A stretch of DNA of 64,000 nt from Stropharia rugosoannulata. Taxonomy: Eukaryota; Basidiomycota; Agaricomycetes; Agaricales; Strophariaceae. The notes below the pieces were generated by a model. It made no database searches. It saw nothing but the letters and a program-made list of their open reading frames with translations, and was not told the origin of the DNA. The position numbers and the translations under genes are program-made. Position 1 is the stretch's first letter, and each line of letters begins with the position of its first letter. Below are positions 59,282 to 64,000 of the stretch, piece after piece. The stretch lies in contig JANCIK010000013.1 of assembly GCA_028532985.1 (NCBI GenBank), positions 496,001-560,000 of the forward strand. Reading direction: 5' to 3'.

Positions 59282-60340
59282 ATGGGCCTACTGTTTTCGT
59301 CAGTTCGTGTACAAGTGCATCGTTGGGGACCTGATACTTATTTTGTTGTTTTTGGTTACAGGTTCAACCAAAATTACCGTCCTTCGAAGGATGGGTCGTC
59401 TATTGACGCCCTTTCTGATGATGAAATATATAACCTGATTGACCTTGCCAGTCAGGACTTGGGAAATGCTCTCGGGGAACCTGCATTCGGCGACCCACAA
59501 CTCCGAACAACCAGCTCTGTAGGCGTATGGCGCATCACTCACGATGCTGTTGCAAAGGCGACGACCGGAACTCCGGCCGAACCCTACATGATGTCTTACA
59601 TATCCCGCCACACATCTATCCGTATGCCGCAAGTCAGACGTGTTCTACCTCGTCCCAGACCGTTCGAAGGTCAGAAAACCAACAATGTTTGTAAACAGTG
59701 GATCATCATGGACTATGTAGAAGGTGATATCCTTCAAAACGCATGGCCTGATATGAGCTGGTGGGGACGACTGCGCGTTATATGGTATATGAGATCGTAT
59801 ATACGACAACTACACAGCGTCCCTATTCCGTTTCCTGACGTACCAGGACCTTTCGACCCCTCCGGCACCGTCCATGAATGCACCGCGCCCTTTTTTAGCA
59901 TGACTGGTGGAGGGCCTTTCCATTCCTATAAAGAGCTGGCCGACTGGTTTGACAGAAGGCGGTTTTATGGCCTTGTTGCTGCACACTGTCGATACGGGGA
60001 GTTGTACAGCACAGAAGAATGGCCGAAGTTTGATAGATCCCAGCCTCTTGTTTTATGCCATTTGGATCTCCATCTGCAGAATATCATTGTTGGCCGAGAT
60101 GGCATACCGTGGATCATCGACTGGGGGACTGCGGGCGCCTTTCCTGCATGGCTGGAGTATGCGGTTCTTTCAGGATGGGTGATGGCTCCAACATTGTGGC
60201 TACGGAGTGCGGGTTTTATCACGGGTAATCATGGCAAGTATGTCAAATACTACTTTGAACGAATGCGATCTCTCTTCGAATACCAAGCTGTGGACGCAGA
60301 TCCTGACTATTTCACATCTCGAGGTTTAGACGTAGACTGA
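59282..60340 (+). CDS. APH-fold phosphotransferase / kinase-like protein, copy 2
   Basis: A single exon of 352 aa from the ATG at 59282 (MGLLFSSVRV), aligned with the start of copy 1. It has SSIDALSDDEIYNLIDLA, GVWRITHDAVAKATTG, PYMMSYISRHTSIRMPQV, the hinge KQWIIMDYVEGDIL, WYMRSYIRQLHSVPIPFPD, the catalytic loop VLCHLDLHLQNIIVGRDG and IPWIIDWGTAGAFPAW, ending DYFTSRGLDVD. Compared with copy 1 it is clearly paralogous, with the same landmarks throughout. All catalytic residues are present. It points away from copy 1, with the MITE-bearing region between them. Substrate unknown. Confidence 0.87.
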   Translation: MGLLFSSVRVQVHRWGPDTYFVVFGYRFNQNYRPSKDGSSIDALSDDEIYNLIDLASQDLGNALGEPAFGDPQLRTTSSVGVWRITHDAVAKATTGTPAEPYMMSYISRHTSIRMPQVRRVLPRPRPFEGQKTNNVCKQWIIMDYVEGDILQNAWPDMSWWGRLRVIWYMRSYIRQLHSVPIPFPDVPGPFDPSGTVHECTAPFFSMTGGGPFHSYKELADWFDRRRFYGLVAAHCRYGELYSTEEWPKFDRSQPLVLCHLDLHLQNIIVGRDGIPWIIDWGTAGAFPAWLEYAVLSGWVMAPTLWLRSAGFITGNHGKYVKYYFERMRSLFEYQAVDADPDYFTSRGLDVD

Positions 60341-60979
60341 CATTACATGTAGTGTACTCTTAAACAACGCATTATGTGCTTGTTACTTATCAATTACTAT
60401 CAGCTGCCTTACGAACGGGAATCACTTAGTAGGTAGCCTTATCCAATTAAATTACTGGGTAGAGCAGACAAGGAGACTCGATGTAGAAACACGCCTAACT
60501 CGGAGATTGTGACAATCTCTTTGTTTAAAAAGAGATCTCTCTTTAAAGCTATATTTACACAGATCTGCTGGTTCGTGGACGAACCGTATTGTCTTGATAA
60601 CAAGAAAGGAAGATCGGAAGAAAGGAGTTGTTGCAGGTCAGTCCTTATGTATCATTGGGAACCAATACAAACATCATTTGAGCGAATGACTCGATGGGGG
60701 TTGACTCACGACCTAGGTGCATCTGCTCACCATTTCTCATCTTAGGATCTGTATTCTCACTGGCATGGTAAAGGTCTAAATTGAGCAAGTTCGGACCTAT
60801 TCCTCCGCTGTATATACTTTAAGAACGATCTTGATATCACACAGAGGCTGAGGACTTGAGAATTTCGAGTAAATGGTAGTAAAAAAACTCCGAACCCAAG
60901 GATGATAAAAGGCAGAGTGCCAAAGCTAAATGTTTAGCACAATCTTATCGTTGCCTTCTGTCTCAGTTGCTTGCTTACA
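60341..60979. other. spacer, no gene recognised
   Basis: About 0.64 kb between APH copy 2 and the broken gene starting at 60980. The stretch ctctttgtttaaaaagagatctctctttaaag near 60519-60547 is a small imperfect palindrome. It was broken here for length: ctctttgtttaaaa then agagatctctctttaaag. Confidence 0.4.
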
Positions 60980-61668
60980 ATGGAATACCTAATGTCCGGT
61001 GTGCATGAACAGTCAAACAAAGCATACCTGAAGACGTATGGTCGTGTAGACCCATGGAATGTCCCTGAGAACGGTGAGCTTTGGCTAACTATTGTCGGAC
61101 CGCATTTGAAGTATCCGAAATTATTCGACTTCTCCTAGCCCAGCACCTCAACATCGACAAAGCGACAAAGCAGTGCCTGGACAAACGTGTCATAAGAGTT
61201 ACTGTTAATGCAGCGATATCTTCAATGGCAAATTGGATGCGCGCAGCCCATTTTAGATTTTTCTTTACACTAGGAGAGGAGGAGTCGATAGAAGTAAGCG
61301 TGACTAGTGACCAAGTGCTTGTTGAATCAGGACAGACAAAGCTGGTTGCGATTTATCGTGGGTATTCACACTCCAAAACCACTTACACCCTGTGAAACTA
61401 CGGTATCCCCATCAAAAACGAGTTTACCGTTCGAGAACTCCTAATTGCGCTTCTGAAAAAAGGCAGGCACAGGTACCGCCTTGACATAGAGAGCGGCAGC
61501 GGCTGCCGACATTGGACCAGAATCGTCTTAAAGGACTTAGAAGAAAAGAACTGGGTTCAACCTGACCACGAAGATCCTGTCAAATTTATGGAGGATAAGA
61601 TTCGAGCAATGAGATCCAACTTGAATATCTCTTTGCCGCACCCGGCCCCTCAGGGTACATTCTTTTAG
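60980..61668 (+). pseudogene. conserved fungal gene (DUF7770-like) with one internal stop codon
   Basis: Exons 60980-61073 and 61139-61668 join in phase across a 65-nt intron to give 208 codons, but codon TGA at 61393-61395 interrupts the frame. Before it: MEYLMSGVHEQSNK, VIRVTVNAAISSMANWMR, AAHFRFFFTLGEEESIEV. After it in the same frame: NYGIPIKNEFTVRELLIAL, RYRLDIESGSGCRHWTRIV and DLEEKNWVQP, up to a normal stop at 61668. The pattern (xxGxGCRxW near the C-terminus) reminds me of the fungal DUF7770 family, from memory only. A single transition from CGA or TGG would restore sense, so decay is recent or the stop is strain-specific. Function unknown. Confidence 0.7.
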
Positions 61669-61994
61669 GTACCTTCCACCCAGTGTGCGTAATAGTCCAT
61701 TTGGTCAACTTGTTTTATATTATATCTTGATGCATCATGCTTTGATAGGTTCGGCTGCTGTTCATGTAACAAGTCTCTTGATGTGTATGATCATTACCTT
61801 CGACGACTCGCAGAGCTATGGTGATGACCATCTCAAGCTGACCCAGTCATAGAGTCAACATAGAGTCTTCGCGCTCATCTGCCTGCGTAGGTCCTACTCG
61901 ACAATACTGTAAACCTTTACCCCAATGTATCCTTTTCTTCAAATTCTGCAATAAATATATCATGTTGACTAGCTGGCATAAAACCAATCTATTA
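61669..61994. other. spacer, no gene recognised
   Basis: About 0.33 kb, AT-rich towards 61950-61990, between the 3' ends of two broken genes. Confidence 0.45.
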
Positions 61995-62717
61995 CTAGTA
62001 GATAATTAAAGTAGTGTTTACGCCGACTACATCAGGCAGGGTCTCGTCGCAGCTCCCGGGGAAAAGGAAGTCGGCCGACCTATCGATGTTAAACACTGCA
62101 ACCTTGCCGCCGTGAGACTGCACCTGCGACGAAAAGCCCGCCGCAGGTTGGACCTATCGCGCAGACAGGCGTCAACCATGAATGCCACATGTTGGCCGGG
62201 TGTGAGAAAAAAAAAATAAGGAAACGCACCAGGGCAGAGGTGCCAATGATTAGAAGGAGGTCGCACTTTGTAATGTGCCTTGCGATCTCACCCATGAGCG
62301 GCGGGACCTCGCCAAACCATACGATGTCGGGAGGCCGCCACAGCATCCGTACCGGTTAGATTCCGCCCATCTCGATGAGCCGCGCGCGTGCATTGCTGTC
62401 CGGTGGCGGCGACAGGCGGTCTATCACGCGCAAAGACAGCCTGTCGATGTTCTGCGTGACGTGAAGAGGCGTGGTGTTGGCGCTGTGGGCGGCGGGGGTC
62501 ACACGCTCGGCGACGGCAGGGAGGTAGAGCGCCACGAGGGCGAGGTGGGCAGGATTCGGCACCGCATCGAGCGAGCTACACGGTGTGAGTGATCAATGAT
62601 GTCTAAAAGCTAGGTGAAAGGAATGTACTCACATTAATCGGCGAAGGTGGTGAAAGTGCCATGAGCCGCTCGGGTCCTCGGTGAACGTTGTATGGGCAGA
62701 GTATTTGACTACATCCT
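61995..62717 (-). pseudogene. sirtuin (Sir2 family) pseudogene, right copy, internal deletion
   Basis: Reads in order on the minus strand: VVKYSAHTTFTEDPSGSW, an intron with intact GTGAGT donor, DAVPNPAHLALVALYLPA, TQNIDRLSLRV and ARLIEMGG; then a jump past the catalytic His-Gly and zinc cysteines to PDIVWFGEVPPLMGEIA, CDLLLIIGTSALV, and after another intron [19 protein letters not shown] and CDETLPDV with a stop at 61995. The catalytic histidine and at least the first zinc pair are missing, NIDG is changed to NIDR, and a stop lies at the deletion join. The C-terminal exon, absent from the left copy, is well preserved here. The Rossmann GAG motif is not found in either copy. Confidence 0.87.
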
Positions 62718-63304
62718 GCATAATCTTTTACTCAGAACGAACATTGAGTACTTGAGTCCCTCGTTCCCAAAGTGGACATCAAGTAAACGCGTTCAGAGGT
62801 CCTTACGTTTCAAGTCGGTGACAGAAGTCAAGCCCCAGGTCTTCAGCCTTCAAATTTCAAACCTCAGGCCTCAGACCTTCATGTTCTCTCAAGTCGAACT
62901 ATGTAAGTCTGACATACACACTAGTATGCGGCGGGCGTGCGCAGAAGGTCGTCGAGTTTGACGCGCTCGTTATTTCCTTCTTCTGCCAATGTGCTCGCTT
63001 CTGCTTCTGCGATGGCGTCCGCATTAGATTCTGTGTTGACTTCCTTGTTAGCTTTGGTATTGTCTTCAGTATTTGCGCTCATATCTGCTATGGTTATAAC
63101 ATGCACTTTTATTATGCGAATTCAGAACTAGAGATGAATTTCAGAGTAACATCTCAGAGTAAGAGAAGTTACAATATGTTCCATAGCCCACCCAGTATAT
63201 ACTCCCCAGATAAGTAGACTGAGATTGCAAGAAGACCTAGTAGAAAGTGATGCGTAAGAATGTTGCAGTTGCATTTACAAAGGTGAAAACGTACTGAACA
63301 TCAA
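62368..63304 (-). repeat. right arm of the 0.93-kb inverted duplication
   Basis: Reverse complement of 55249-56168. The outer end (63304) corresponds to the last codons of the MAPEG gene, which has no further sequence here; the inner end falls exactly at the sirtuin deletion join. The arms are separated by about 6.2 kb. Confidence 0.93.
62921..63106 (-). CDS. small acidic open frame, right-arm copy
   Basis: A 61-codon frame (MHVITIADMSANTEDN, Ala/Glu-rich middle, ending LDDLLRTPAAY), the inverted counterpart of 55447-55629. A second ATG at the codon giving MSANTEDN could be the real start. No domain recognised. Confidence 0.35.
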   Translation of the reverse strand: MHVITIADMSANTEDNTKANKEVNTESNADAIAEAEASTLAEEGNNERVKLDDLLRTPAAY

Positions 63305-63507
63305 TACGAGCCAAATTCTTGATCACTATCTCTAAATAAATATCACACGGTGTCTTTGAGCTTGAGCAACGCGTCAATCGTGCTGTCAATATATAATTGC
63401 GGGTAAAGACAAAAGTATTCACGGCCTACCTTAATGGCAGAGATACTGAACAGGCTCATTTGCTCGAATAACACTCTATTATAAGTATTAAGACCCCTAA
63501 TGTGATA

Positions 63508-64000
63508 TCAATCCACGTCTATACCACGCGATGTAAAATAATCTGGCTTTGCGGCCGGGACAGTGAAGTCAAAGACAAAGTTCATTCTGTCACAGTAGGT
63601 CTCTATGTACTTACCGTAATTATCCCCCATAAAGCTCGCGCTCCGTAGCCATAACGTTGGCACCAATATCCATCCCGTAAGAACCGCATAATCTAGCCAT
63701 GCAGGAAATGCACCCGCATTCCCCCAGTCGATAAGTCATGGTATACCATCCCGGCCAACAATGATGTTTTGCATATGTATATCCACATGACACAAAATAA
63801 GGGGATACGATCTGTCGAACTTGGGCCAATCTTTTGTGGTATGCACTTGCCCAAACCGACGATGAAGAGCGACAATGGCACGGAACTGTTGTGAGTTGAA
63901 CCAGTCAGCCAGCTCATTGTAGGAGTGGAATGTCACTTCTTTGCTTCTGGAGAAAAAGTAGGCTGTGCACTTATGGGTGCCCGAGGCGTCGAAAGGACCT
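63508..64000 (-). pseudogene. APH-fold phosphotransferase gene, copy 3, nonsense codon, runs off the window
   Basis: The 3' half of a third paralogue, cut by the window edge. It reads HSYNELADWFNSQQF, TTKDWPKFDRSYPLILCHV, the catalytic loop DIHMQNIIVGRDGIP, then TGA at 63738-63736 where the paralogues have the Trp of IPWIIDW, and continues in frame as LIDWGNAGAFPAWLDYAVL to DYFTSRGIDVD and a normal stop. Only this codon is seen to be damaged in the visible part. The stop falls between the catalytic loop and the metal-binding Asp, so a truncated product would be inactive. Confidence 0.8.

Noticed and set aside
56404..60340. Antibiotic-resistance phosphotransferases
   Set aside because: The fold and catalytic loop match, but this is a large fungal family of unknown substrate; resistance cannot be inferred.
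61393..61395. Programmed stop-codon readthrough or selenocysteine at the internal TGA
   Set aside because: The following bases are AAC, not a known readthrough context, and no SECIS-like element is evident; nearby genes are also decaying, so a nonsense mutation is simpler.
55249..63304. Composite transposon bounded by inverted repeats
   Set aside because: The arms contain gene fragments (MAPEG end, sirtuin) rather than transposase or transposon ends, and no target-site duplication was seen outside them.
1..64000. CRISPR arrays, rRNA operons, tRNA genes
   Set aside because: No regularly spaced repeats, no rRNA signatures and no convincing tRNA cloverleaf or B box were found; an intron-containing tRNA could still have been missed.

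Overview
The window is eukaryotic and almost certainly from an agaricomycete (mushroom-forming basidiomycete) genome. Nearly every gene is broken by short spliceosomal introns of about 50-70 nt with GT..AG ends. The gene families are typical of Agaricomycetes: an expanded BTB-like family, a Thn1/FlbA-type RGS protein, a secreted GH25 lysozyme, DUF3533/Sng1-like membrane proteins and phosphotransferase (APH)-fold proteins. I cannot name the species. Gene models below were spliced by eye, so most real proteins are composites of several exons.

Layout. 0.5-18.3 kb holds five BTB-like paralogues: one at the left edge, then two pairs flanking a thymidylate synthase gene. An RGS protein, a GH25 lysozyme and an intronless GC-rich F-box-like gene lie among them. 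20.9-22.8 kb is a Zn2Cys6 transcription factor. 22.8-28.4 kb is gene-poor. 28.4-37.6 kb carries ribosomal protein P1, two tandem DUF3533 membrane proteins and a double nucleotidyltransferase-fold protein, all on the minus strand. 39.9-52.6 kb is a plus-strand run: allantoate-permease-type MFS transporter, phosphoinositide phospholipase C, metallophosphoesterase and a GH92 alpha-mannosidase rich in micro-exons. A small protein with two ubiquitin-interacting-like motifs follows on the minus strand, then a MAPEG/microsomal glutathione transferase gene.

From 55.2 kb to the end the DNA is rearranged. A block of about 0.93 kb, starting inside the last exon of the MAPEG gene and running into a sirtuin gene, is present twice in inverted orientation 6.2 kb apart. 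Both sirtuin copies are broken and have lost different parts. Between and beyond the arms lie three APH-fold genes (two intact, one with a nonsense codon), a conserved fungal gene with one internal stop, and a 338-bp hAT-type MITE with a perfect 8-bp target-site duplication.

The genes do not form a pathway. The points most worth following are the nuclear-looking BTB cluster, the inverted sirtuin duplication with its decayed neighbours, the MITE, and the micro-exons in the GH92, MFS and DUF3533 genes. I found no CRISPR array, rRNA operon, convincing tRNA or biosynthetic cluster, and no feature I can call a wholly new system.
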